A stretch of 6,607 nucleotides of DNA, from contig SKWP01000409.1 of NCBI GenBank assembly GCA_007128865.1, positions 1 to 6,607 of the forward strand. Reading direction: 5' to 3'. Below are positions 1 to 6,281 of the stretch, piece after piece; the first letter of the stretch is position 1, and every line of letters starts with the position of its first letter. A program made the translations under genes and the position numbers. This stretch comes from Paracoccaceae bacterium. Lineage in GTDB: Bacteria > Pseudomonadota > Alphaproteobacteria > Rhodobacterales > Rhodobacteraceae. The notes beneath the pieces were generated by a model. That model searched no databases, was not told where the DNA came from, and worked only from the letters and a program-made list of their open reading frames with translations.

Positions 1-41
1 AGGCGCGATCTGCGGGGGAGGTTTTCGCTCGAAAGGGTCAT
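1..41 (-). CDS. Possible N-terminus of a divergent gene (partial, unidentified)
   Basis: On the minus strand an ATG at 41-39 is preceded by GGAG with a 6-nt spacer, a normal ribosome binding site. The frame stays open to the left edge, giving only 13 residues (MTLSSENLPRRSR). A second in-frame ATG lies 12 nt further upstream, at 53-51, but has no clear ribosome site. The fragment is too short to assign to a family, and coding is judged only from the start context and the divergent position next to an operon headed by a regulator. If real, it shares the control region 42-199 with the operon. Confidence 0.3.
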   Translation of the reverse strand, partial: MTLSSENLPRRSR

Positions 42-137
42 CAGCGGCTCCATGGCAAGGCAGCCGCACAGATTCAGAAAATTCGACCCTTGTCACCGTC
101 ACATGAGTTCGGAGCCCTGGCTGATGGCGTCGGGCCA

Positions 138-166
138 TTGACATGACTTTTTTCATAATTAATCAT
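138..166 (+). promoter_or_regulatory. Predicted sigma70-type promoter of the operon
   Basis: TTGACA at 138-143 is a perfect -35 consensus. Seventeen nucleotides later AATCAT at 161-166 matches the -10 consensus at 4 of 6 positions, in a locally AT-rich stretch that stands out in this GC-rich window. Transcription would begin near 173, leaving a short leader before the ATG at 200. An imperfect palindrome (CATAATTAATCATG, 154-167, 12 of 14 symmetric) overlaps the -10 and could be a second protein site or chance. The promoter covers the alternative upstream ATG at 143, which argues against that start. Confidence 0.5.
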
Positions 167-170
167 GATG

Positions 171-188
171 AAACGAATCATGTCGTTT
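171..188. promoter_or_regulatory. Candidate operator for the adjacent RpiR-family regulator
   Basis: AAACGA (171-176) and TCGTTT (183-188) form a perfect 6-bp inverted repeat around a 6-nt spacer, ATCATG. The 18-bp site lies on the predicted transcription start and ends 11 nt before the regulator's ATG, the usual place for an autoregulatory operator. RpiR-type regulators bind as dimers or tetramers to short dyads, so the geometry fits. The heptamer AATCATG also recurs directly at 161-167 and 176-182. Binding by this regulator is inferred from position only. Confidence 0.4.
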
Positions 189-190
189 TC

Positions 191-195
191 AGGGG
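191..195 (+). promoter_or_regulatory. Ribosome binding site that selects the regulator start at 200
   Basis: AGGGG lies 4 nt before the ATG at 200. The in-frame ATG at 143 has no purine-rich site in front of it and overlaps the last base of the -35 box. This favours the 292-residue product over the 311-residue one. Confidence 0.5.
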
Positions 196-199
196 CATC

Positions 200-1078
200 A
201 TGACTCAGCAACAGGACGTCTTTGACCTCATGCGCAGCCGGTTGCCGGGCCTGACCCGCAACCAGAAGCGTTTGGTTGAGTTCGCCCTGCAGGATCGCCA
301 GTCGATGGCCGTGTCGACGGTGACCGAGCTGGCCGAACAGACCGGCGTCAGCCCTGCGACCATCGTCCGCTTTGCAAAGGAGCTGGGCTTCGCGGGCTAC
401 AACGGCCTTCAACGCGAACTGCGCCGAGGCCTTCGTGCAGAGCTTCGCGGGCCGGACCGCTTTCGCAGGGCGCACAAGGCTGACGCTGCCACCGAAAGCG
501 TGCTCAGCCCCGCGATCCGGCAGGAGATGGAAAACATCGCCGCGCTTCAGGATCACCACGACCCGGCCACGCTTGCCGCAGCCGTGCGCATGGTCTCGGA
601 CGCATCGCGCGTGGTGGTGATCGGCAGTCGCAGCAGTGCGTCGCTGGCCAATCACATGTGGTTTGCCCTGACCAAGGCCGGCCTGCCTGCCGATCGGTCG
701 CTGAGCGTCGACTCCCACACCTACGAACAGGTTGATCGGCTCGATCCGACCGGCTGTGCGGTGGTGATCGGGTTTCCCCGCTACCTTGCCGAACTCGGCG
801 CCGTGATGGCGTTTGCGGCCCGAACCGGCAAGCGGCTGCTGGTCATTACCGACAGCCCGTTTTCCCCGTTTCGCGGCGATGTGACGCTGTTCGCGCCGGT
901 GGAATCCTCGTCCTTCATCGCCTTTCACAGCGCGCCGCTGATCCTGATCGCGACGCTGATGTCCGAGATCGCGGCCGACCGGCCCGAACGCACGCTGATG
1001 GCCCTGCAACGCTTCGAAGAGCTGGTGGAGCGGCAGGGACTGTTCAGGACCAGCCACACTCAGGGAGTAGTGTCATGA
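200..1078 (+). CDS. MurR/RpiR family transcriptional regulator (HTH plus SIS domain)
   Basis: This is a cytoplasmic DNA-binding regulator of 292 residues, the usual family size. The N-terminal RpiR-type helix-turn-helix spans about residues 10-80. Its signature reads VTELAEQTGVSPATIVRFAK, followed by LGFAGYNGLQREL. The C-terminal SIS (sugar isomerase) domain spans about 137-250. Its first strand and loop are VVVIGSRSSA; its second is AVVIGFPRY, followed by a basic GKRLLVITDSPFSP stretch. The usual S-x-S-G-x-T phosphate-binding loop is absent at the second site, where GFPRY (191-195) stands instead, so a phosphosugar ligand is doubtful. The start at 200 is chosen for its AGGGG site and because the upstream ATG at 143 falls in the promoter. 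The stop overlaps the binding-protein start by four bases (ATGA), so the regulator leads the operon and probably controls it. The ligand is unknown. Confidence 0.9.
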   Translation: MTQQQDVFDLMRSRLPGLTRNQKRLVEFALQDRQSMAVSTVTELAEQTGVSPATIVRFAKELGFAGYNGLQRELRRGLRAELRGPDRFRRAHKADAATESVLSPAIRQEMENIAALQDHHDPATLAAAVRMVSDASRVVVIGSRSSASLANHMWFALTKAGLPADRSLSVDSHTYEQVDRLDPTGCAVVIGFPRYLAELGAVMAFAARTGKRLLVITDSPFSPFRGDVTLFAPVESSSFIAFHSAPLILIATLMSEIAADRPERTLMALQRFEELVERQGLFRTSHTQGVVS

Positions 1079-2127
1079 AAGATGCCATACGGCCAAATCG
1101 GACCGGGATAGCCCGAGCCCTCTTGTCCTGCGCGACAATCGCGCTTGTCGCGACAGGTGCGCAGGCTCAGGAACGCAATCTTGCCCTGGGCAGCGTATCG
1201 TCGTCCTCGGGGGTTTATCCCTTTGCGGTCGCCATTGCGGCGGTGATCTCGGATGCCGACAACGGTCTCAACGTCACCACGGTGGAAGGCGGCGGCGGTT
1301 TCGATCACGCCCGGCTGATGCGTCAGAATGTGGTGGATTTCTCGGTCAGCGGCAGCCCGGCGGTGGTCAACGCGGTGACAACCGGCACAGGCGCCTTTGA
1401 AACAGACGGCGCCTGGGATGGGCCGCGGCTGATGTTCATGCGCAACATCAACGTCACCCGCATCTATGTCCGCCAGGACGAGGCTGCAGCGGCCGGCATA
1501 TCGCAGTGGTCGGACCTTGCCGGCAAGACCGTCATTCCGGGGACACCCGGAACCCGCGACATGGACCGCATGATCGGCGCGAACGAGCTGCTGGGCACCG
1601 GTATCGTCATGATCCCGGCCGCGCTTGAGGATGCAAATTCGCGACTGGCCGAAAGGCGGGTGTCTGCCGTGGTAAAGGGCAGCCCCAATGACCGCTTCGA
1701 CCCGGCCATGCAGGCGGTACATTTCAGCACGCCCCTGACGGTGATCGGTTTTTCGGCCGAAGAGGCGGCGAAGATCCAGGCAGAGGACCAGCTGAACACC
1801 TTCATCGCCACGCCGGCCGGCGGGATCCGCGATTTGCCGGACGCCGGTCCGATGATGGAGATGAGCTCGCCCGTGATGGTGATGTCCAGCGCCAACCTGT
1901 CGCAGGACATCGGTTACAGCATGGCGGTGGCCGTGGTCGAAGGCTGGGGCACGATCGGCGAGAGCTTTCCCGCTGCGGCCAGCGTTCATCCGATCAATGA
2001 CGTGATCTCGCAGATTCCCGATATCGCCGGATTGTACCTGCATGCCGGGGTTGTGCAGTACGCGATCGAGAACGGCATCGAAGTGCCCGAACGGCTGATC
2101 CCGCCGGAATACGTTGCCGCGAACTGA
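1075..2127 (+). CDS. TAXI family TRAP transporter substrate-binding protein
   Basis: This is a periplasmic binding protein of 350 residues that delivers its substrate to the TRAP permease encoded next. A basic N-terminus and a hydrophobic stretch (about residues 14-29) form a Sec signal peptide, with likely cleavage after AQA at residue 31. TAXI-family landmarks follow in order: the strand and loop GSVSSSSGVYPFAVAIA (39-55), the ligand-loop region EGGGGFDHARLMRQN (71-85), the hinge segment SDLAGKTVIPGTPGTRDMD (146-164), and a C-terminal LHAGVVQYAIENGI (322-335). The last corresponds to the family's LHPGA-x-RYY-x-E-x-G-I region. AGGGAG at 1062-1067, 7 nt upstream, supports the ATG at 1075, which overlaps the regulator stop. 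TAXI proteins studied so far bind small carboxylates such as glutamate, but the specificity cannot be read here. Confidence 0.9.
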   Translation: MKDAIRPNRTGIARALLSCATIALVATGAQAQERNLALGSVSSSSGVYPFAVAIAAVISDADNGLNVTTVEGGGGFDHARLMRQNVVDFSVSGSPAVVNAVTTGTGAFETDGAWDGPRLMFMRNINVTRIYVRQDEAAAAGISQWSDLAGKTVIPGTPGTRDMDRMIGANELLGTGIVMIPAALEDANSRLAERRVSAVVKGSPNDRFDPAMQAVHFSTPLTVIGFSAEEAAKIQAEDQLNTFIATPAGGIRDLPDAGPMMEMSSPVMVMSSANLSQDIGYSMAVAVVEGWGTIGESFPAAASVHPINDVISQIPDIAGLYLHAGVVQYAIENGIEVPERLIPPEYVAAN

Positions 2128-2141
2128 CCGACCAGAACCTT

Positions 2142-2167
2142 GCGCGGGGCCGGCCCTGGCCCTGCGC
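2142..2167 (+). other. GC-rich intergenic stem-loop between binding protein and permease
   Basis: The left arm GCGCGGGGCC (2142-2151) pairs with the right arm GGCCCTGCGC (2158-2167) through ten base pairs, nine Watson-Crick and one G-U, around the hexaloop GGCCCT. It starts 14 nt after the binding-protein stop and ends 29 nt before the permease ATG. No run of T follows, so it is not a classic terminator. Such structures after binding-protein genes commonly protect the upstream message from 3' exonucleases or dampen read-through, making binding protein more abundant than permease. That role is inferred here. Confidence 0.6.
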
Positions 2168-2184
2168 CACTTCACCGATCAGCC

Positions 2185-2188
2185 GGAG
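2185..2188 (+). promoter_or_regulatory. Ribosome binding site that selects the permease start at 2197
   Basis: GGAG lies 8 nt before the ATG at 2197. The longer in-frame alternative would start at a TTG (2140) that abuts the strong stem-loop and adds 19 residues unlike a membrane protein N-terminus. Confidence 0.55.
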
Positions 2189-2196
2189 CGCCAAAG

Positions 2197-4131
2197 ATGC
2201 GGGCATCGCCACGCACCAGCCTCGTCTACATCGCCGGATTGGCGTTTGCGTTGTTCCAGTTGATCGTGCCGCCATGGGCCGGGTTGTTCGACATGCAGTT
2301 GCGGGCGCTGCACGTGATGGCGGCCGTGGGGGTGACGCTGCTGGCGGTGCCGTTCGTTCGCGGCAGCACCGGCTGGCGCGGACTGGCAGCCGATGCGGCA
2401 CTGATGATTCCGCTGGTGGCGGCCAACCTGATCATCGTCCTGCACTGGCAGGACATCCTGACCTACCGGCGCCGTCCGGACATGATCGACCTCGTGTTGG
2501 GCGGGGTGCTGGTTCTGGTGGTGCTGGAAGCCGCGCGGCGATCCACGGGATGGGCGATTCCCGTGATTGTGGTGATGACCTTCGGCTATGTCTTCGCCGG
2601 CGCGTTCATGCCGGGACGCTGGGCGCATCCCGGCTTTCCGCTCTCCTATGTGCTGGAAAGCCTCTATTATTCGACATCCGGCATCTACGGATCGCTGACC
2701 GGGGCATCTGCCACCTTCATCATGATGTTCATCCTGTTCGGCGCGCTGTTGAAGGCCAGCGGCGGTGGACAGACATTCATGGACCTTGCGCTTCTGGCGG
2801 CCGGGCGATTCCGTGGCGGGCCGGCCAAGGTTGGCGTTGTCTCCAGCGCGCTGTTCGGGATGATGTCGGGCAGTTCGGTGGCCAATGTCGCGGTCACCGG
2901 CAACTACACGATCCCGATGATGACCCGGCTTGGCTATAACCGCAACTTTGCCGGCGGGGTCGAGGCGATGGCATCGGCCGGGGGCGGGGTAACGCCGCCG
3001 ATCATGGGCCTGGCCGCCTTCATCATGGCCGATTTCCTGAATGTGCCATATTCCTCGATCATCCTGTATGCGGCCATTCCGGCGGCCCTGTTCTACATCA
3101 GTCTGCTTGCCGGGGTGCACTTCGAGGCCTGTCGCAGGGGGCTTTCGCCGATCCCGGCAGCCGAGCTCCCGAAGGCCCGCGATGTGCTGACCTGGCGACG
3201 GCTGGCGCCGGTGATCCTGCCGGTGGCGGTGCTGCTGCACCTGCTGTTTTCCGGCTACAGCCTGACCCGCGCGGGGTTCTATGCATGCCTTACCGTCGTG
3301 GTGCTGTTCCTTCTCGCAGACCTGTCGCCGCGGGGCATGTTCGAGCGCGCGCGCAAGCTGATGGACGGGCTGGCCGAAGGCGGCGCCTCGGCCGCCAGGA
3401 TCGCCCCGATCCTGATAGCCATCGCCATATTCGCCAGCCTGCTGGGCATGACCGGCGTGGCGCCAAAGGTCAGCGGCGTCATCATCGCGTTGGGGGGCAA
3501 CAATATCCTCGGTGCGCTGGCGGTGGCTGCGATCGTGCCCCTGATCCTGGGCGCGCCGCTGCCGGTATCAGCCACCTACATCCTGTCGGCGGCGCTGATC
3601 GCCCCGGCGCTGGTGCGCATTGGTCTCGACCCGATCGCGGTGCATCTGTTCCTGATCTACTGGGCGATCCTCGGTGCGGTGACGCCGCCCACATGCACTG
3701 CCTGCGTGATCGCGGCCAACATCTCGGGTGGCAACTGGATAAGGACGGCTTTCGTCGGCATGCGGCTGGGCATCGTGGCCTTCATTGTCCCCTTCGCCTT
3801 TGTGGTGAATCCGGCCTTGATCGGGCGGGCCGAACCCTTGGAAGTGGTGGTCGCCAGTTTGACCGCACTGGTCGGCGTTGTATTTCTGGCGGCCGGTTTT
3901 GCCGGCTACCTGCTTGACCGAATCGGCATTGTTTCACGGGCGCTGCATCTGGTTGCGGGGATGCTGCTGTTTGTGCCCGACCCCGATTATTCGATCCCCG
4001 GTGGCATACTTGCGGCCGGGTTGCTTGGCTTCGCCTATCTGCGTGGCCGAACCACGACGCCGGCCCCGACGCGGGTCGCCGACGCCCCGGCCGCTGCGCC
4101 AGTCCAGACCAACCCCAGGAGCGAACCATGA
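2197..4131 (+). CDS. TRAP transporter fused permease (DctQ-DctM type)
   Basis: This inner-membrane secondary transporter subunit drives uptake of the bound substrate with an ion gradient. The 644-residue chain is the normal length for fused TRAP permeases: an N-terminal four-helix DctQ-like part (about residues 8-140) and a large DctM-like part after it. Key DctM landmarks are MMSGSSVANVAVTGNYTIP (222-240), GGVEAMASAGGGVTPPIMG (253-271) and the matching C-terminal repeat LGAVTPPTCTACVIAANISG (492-511). The two TPP hairpin regions are the inverted-repeat substrate and ion sites of this superfamily. Hydrophobic segments run almost throughout, up to a Pro/Ala-rich cytoplasmic tail of about 25 residues. 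The ATG at 2197 is preferred to the TTG at 2140 because of GGAG 8 nt upstream. The stop overlaps the next gene by ATGA, so translation of the two is probably coupled. Confidence 0.93.
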   Translation: MRASPRTSLVYIAGLAFALFQLIVPPWAGLFDMQLRALHVMAAVGVTLLAVPFVRGSTGWRGLAADAALMIPLVAANLIIVLHWQDILTYRRRPDMIDLVLGGVLVLVVLEAARRSTGWAIPVIVVMTFGYVFAGAFMPGRWAHPGFPLSYVLESLYYSTSGIYGSLTGASATFIMMFILFGALLKASGGGQTFMDLALLAAGRFRGGPAKVGVVSSALFGMMSGSSVANVAVTGNYTIPMMTRLGYNRNFAGGVEAMASAGGGVTPPIMGLAAFIMADFLNVPYSSIILYAAIPAALFYISLLAGVHFEACRRGLSPIPAAELPKARDVLTWRRLAPVILPVAVLLHLLFSGYSLTRAGFYACLTVVVLFLLADLSPRGMFERARKLMDGLAEGGASAARIAPILIAIAIFASLLGMTGVAPKVSGVIIALGGNNILGALAVAAIVPLILGAPLPVSATYILSAALIAPALVRIGLDPIAVHLFLIYWAILGAVTPPTCTACVIAANISGGNWIRTAFVGMRLGIVAFIVPFAFVVNPALIGRAEPLEVVVASLTALVGVVFLAAGFAGYLLDRIGIVSRALHLVAGMLLFVPDPDYSIPGGILAAGLLGFAYLRGRTTTPAPTRVADAPAAAPVQTNPRSEP

Positions 4132-5495
4132 ATCCCAGCAATCGGGACCAACTGCGCGTGATGATCTCGACCGGCCACCTCGGCACGGCACCAAGCGGCA
4201 TCGAAAGCTTCATGGCCGCGATCGACACGTTGCCCGACTATCTTGTTGCCGATGGCGGCAGCGCCGATCCCGGCCCGGTCTATCTGGGCGAGAACATGGA
4301 GCTTGGCCACTTCATCCGCGAGGAGCTGGAGTTGTTTCTTGTCGAAAGCCGCAAGCGGGGCATCCCGCTGATCATCGGCTCGGCCGGCGACAGCGGCAGC
4401 AACGAAGGCGTGGACAACACCGTCCGACTGCTGCAGGAAATCGCCGCCGAACACCGGATCCCGAAGTTCCGCATCGGGTCCTTCCACTCCGAGATCACCG
4501 GCGATTTCCTTGCCGCCGAGATCGAGGCCGGCCGCGCGATCCGGGGCCTGGGCCAGTTTTCCGACCTGACGGCCGAAGAAGCCCGCGCCGCCACACGCAT
4601 CGTCGCCGTGGCCGGCAATGCGCCGTTTCTCGAACTGCTTGACCAGGGCGCAGACGTGATCGTGGCGGGGCGCTGCGGCGATGCCAATTTCACTGCCGCG
4701 CCCTGCATCCACGCCGGCTTTCCGCCGGCGCTGGCCTTTCACATGGGCAAGATGATCGAATGCGCCTCGCTTGTGGCCGAGCCCTTCATGGGCAAGGAGG
4801 CGGTGATCGGCACCATCACCCATGACGACATCCGCATCACCCCCTACCACCCCGACCAGCGCTGCACCGTTGCCTCGGCCGCCGCGCATTCGATGTATGA
4901 ACGCGAAACGCCGTATTTCGAATACACCGCCGAAGGCACGCTCGACATGCGCGAATGCCGCTACGAACAGGCAACCGACCGCGTCTGTCGGATTACCGGC
5001 GCCCGGTTCGAACCCTGGGACGTGCCGACCGTCAAGCTCGAAGGGGTGCGCAAGCTGGGCGAACGCTATCTCGGCATCGCCGCGATTCGCGACCCGCATG
5101 TGATACGCAACGTCGATGCGGCCATAGAATGGAGCCGCAGCGCCATCCGCAAGCGGTTTCCCGACGAGAACTATGAACTGCACTATCACGTCTTCGGCCG
5201 CGACGGCATCCTGAAGGAACGCGAGCCGTTGCGCCATCGCGAGCCGCACGAGGTCGCCGTGGTGGTGGAAACGCTGCACCGCGACGATGCCCTGGCCGCA
5301 AAGATCACCGACCTTGCGGTGCGCATGTTTTTTCTTGCACGGCTGCCGGGGGTAAAGGGCACCTCGGGTGCTTCGGCGACCAGCAAGCTGCCGTTGAAAT
5401 ACATCCCGGGCTACACGTGGAGCGTCAACCACGTGATGCGGGTGCGTGAAGACATGCAGCTGTTCCCGACCACCATGACAGAGGCAGGAGTGTGA
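4128..5495 (+). CDS. AtuA (DUF1446) family protein, acyclic terpene utilization type
   Basis: This cytoplasmic protein of 455 residues has no signal peptide or membrane segment and belongs to the AtuA/DUF1446 family. Family-type motifs are DYLVADGGSADPGPVYLG (37-54), GSAGDSGSNEGVD (84-96), DVIVAGRCGDANFTAAP (176-192) and FHMGKMIECAS (204-214). The glycine- and aspartate-rich loops look like an active or ligand site. The family is named from the Pseudomonas citronellol/geraniol (atu) cluster, but its reaction is not established to my knowledge, and nothing here points to terpenes. At 455 residues it is shorter than AtuA proteins of nearly 600 residues, which carry an extra C-terminal domain; the small gene that follows may supply it. 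AGGAG at 4117-4121, 6 nt upstream, supports the start, which overlaps the permease stop by ATGA. Being in the transporter operon, it probably acts on the imported compound. Confidence 0.88.
   Translation: MNPSNRDQLRVMISTGHLGTAPSGIESFMAAIDTLPDYLVADGGSADPGPVYLGENMELGHFIREELELFLVESRKRGIPLIIGSAGDSGSNEGVDNTVRLLQEIAAEHRIPKFRIGSFHSEITGDFLAAEIEAGRAIRGLGQFSDLTAEEARAATRIVAVAGNAPFLELLDQGADVIVAGRCGDANFTAAPCIHAGFPPALAFHMGKMIECASLVAEPFMGKEAVIGTITHDDIRITPYHPDQRCTVASAAAHSMYERETPYFEYTAEGTLDMRECRYEQATDRVCRITGARFEPWDVPTVKLEGVRKLGERYLGIAAIRDPHVIRNVDAAIEWSRSAIRKRFPDENYELHYHVFGRDGILKEREPLRHREPHEVAVVVETLHRDDALAAKITDLAVRMFFLARLPGVKGTSGASATSKLPLKYIPGYTWSVNHVMRVREDMQLFPTTMTEAGV
5486..5490 (+). promoter_or_regulatory. 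Ribosome binding site that selects the DUF4387 start at 5498
   Basis: AGGAG lies 7 nt before the ATG at 5498, but only 1 nt before the in-frame GTG at 5492 that overlaps the previous stop. The spacing favours the ATG. Confidence 0.6.
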
Positions 5496-5497
5496 AG

Positions 5498-5812
5498 ATG
5501 GCACGTCTCGACGAACTGACCGTTGCGGTACGCAGCAAGAATGCGGGCGTGGATCAGGTAACCTTCGACATCATCTTTCGCGATCGGGACACCTACGACA
5601 AGGTCATCTCCAGCGGCGCCATCACCGATGAAAGCATCTGCAAGCTGTTCGGGATCAGCCGGTCGCAGATGTCGCATTTCGTGTGTTTCGACGTGGCCAA
5701 CGCAATCAAGTTCACGCTCTACCGTCCGGCACCCAACGGCAGCCCCGGTGACTGGGACATCCTCGGGTGCCAGCAATACGGCCCGCTGGTGGAACTGGAG
5801 GTTCCGATCTGA
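5498..5812 (+). CDS. DUF4387 domain protein, partner of the AtuA-family protein
   Basis: This small cytoplasmic protein of 104 residues is one complete DUF4387 domain. Recognisable features are the N-terminal VAVRSKNAG (9-17), the strand TFDIIFRD (22-29), an acidic helix pair around YDKVISSGAITDESICKLFG, the strand HFVCFDVANAIKFTL and the C-terminal GSPGDWDILGCQQYGPL. The gene begins 2 nt after the AtuA-family stop when the ATG at 5498 is used; a GTG at 5492 would overlap by GTGA and add two residues. DUF4387 genes are typically found beside AtuA-family genes, so a two-subunit complex is likely. The motif order resembles the C-terminal domain of long AtuA proteins, where RSGDKG takes the place of RSKNAG; that comparison is from memory. 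Function unknown. It is the last recognisable gene of the operon. Confidence 0.87.
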   Translation: MARLDELTVAVRSKNAGVDQVTFDIIFRDRDTYDKVISSGAITDESICKLFGISRSQMSHFVCFDVANAIKFTLYRPAPNGSPGDWDILGCQQYGPLVELEVPI

Positions 5813-6281
5813 CGCGGGCCTGGTTGGCGGCACGTGCCCTGATCGCTGCTGCCGGGTAACGATGACGTCGGCTCCAGGATCAGCACGGACGGATCGGCCT
5901 GTTCCCACGCGCGCCGCATCGACCGCGCGACCGTCAGGGTCGACCTGCCAGAGCCCATGGTCCTGCCCGGCCGCGCCACGCCCCCCGATCCGCTACCCGA
6001 AGCCCGCATCAATCTCGCCGCCCGCGACCGCGCTGGCAGCGCCTGGCTCGCGGTCATGCGGGCCTCAGGGGGGGTGATCGTGAGCCGGCGTGCAAAGGTA
6101 CCCCTCGTATCGGGGTGATCGGTTTCCAGAACGGCCCTCTCGGCTGCGTGGCGGCCCGGCAGAAATGTGGTCCTTCCTTCCGGAAGCGCCCGGTTCGCCA
6201 AGCCGACCGCAAACGCATATTCGAGGCGCACGCCGTCTTGGACCTGTTCCTGCACTCAGGCTACGCCCTCCGGCTCGGTTC
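5813..6281. other. 469-bp stretch without a defensible gene
   Basis: No frame here gives a recognisable intact protein. The end of the operon shows no hairpin followed by a T run: a perfect palindrome GGCACGTGCC (5829-5838) and a loose 7-bp stem (5826-5832 with 5847-5853) are the only structures near the stop. Further on are a 5-bp hairpin ACCCC/GGGGT (6100-6116), a palindrome CTTCCGGAAG (6177-6186) and a 10-bp direct repeat GGGGTGATCG (6071-6080 and 6112-6121). A minus-strand frame from a GTG at 6255, with GGAGGG 10 nt upstream, runs 178 codons but ends antisense inside the DUF4387 gene, so its 3' part cannot be a normal coding region. Confidence 0.5.
5857..5967 (-). pseudogene. Possible eroded ABC-transporter ATPase fragment
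   Basis: One minus-strand frame reads GRTMGSGRSTL (5967-5935), close to the Walker A of ABC ATPases (GPSGSGKSTL). After a further LTVARSM-like stretch comes DPSVLILEPTSSL (5895-5857), close to Walker B with its following region (DPSVLILDEPTSSL) but lacking the aspartate. In intact ABC ATPases roughly 100 residues separate these motifs; here there are 13. The frame then runs antisense into the DUF4387 gene without further ABC features. This could be the scar of an internally deleted ABC gene or a chance resemblance in GC-rich DNA. The two motifs in the correct order and same frame are the only support. Confidence 0.2.

Noticed and set aside
143..199. N-terminal extension of the regulator from the ATG at 143
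   Set aside because: It has no ribosome binding site, overlaps the -35 and -10 boxes and the dyad, and adds residues absent from a normal RpiR N-terminus.
74..1057. 327-codon minus-strand frame opposite the regulator
   Set aside because: Low-complexity His/Arg/Gly-rich translation antisense to a recognisable RpiR-family gene; a shadow.
1060..2175. 371-codon minus-strand frame opposite the binding protein
   Set aside because: Antisense shadow of the TAXI protein gene, with no recognisable domain.
2140..2196. Extension of the permease from a TTG at 2140
   Set aside because: The start codon abuts the stem-loop, the added residues are not membrane-like, and the ATG at 2197 has a GGAG site at normal spacing.
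2179..3240. 353-codon minus-strand frame opposite the permease
   Set aside because: Very His/Gln/Arg-rich and antisense to clear TRAP permease motifs; a shadow.
4035..5504. 489-codon open frame on the minus strand opposite the AtuA-family gene
   Set aside because: It is the antisense shadow of a well-supported gene, rich in His, Arg and Gly without family features. Such frames are expected from G/C-biased third positions.
5829..5838. Palindrome GGCACGTGCC as the operon terminator
   Set aside because: A perfect 10-bp palindrome has no room for a loop, and no T run follows.
6071..6121. Direct repeat GGGGTGATCG (two copies) as a transposon or integration scar
   Set aside because: Ten bases, two copies and no transposase, terminal inverted repeats or att-like context; could be chance.
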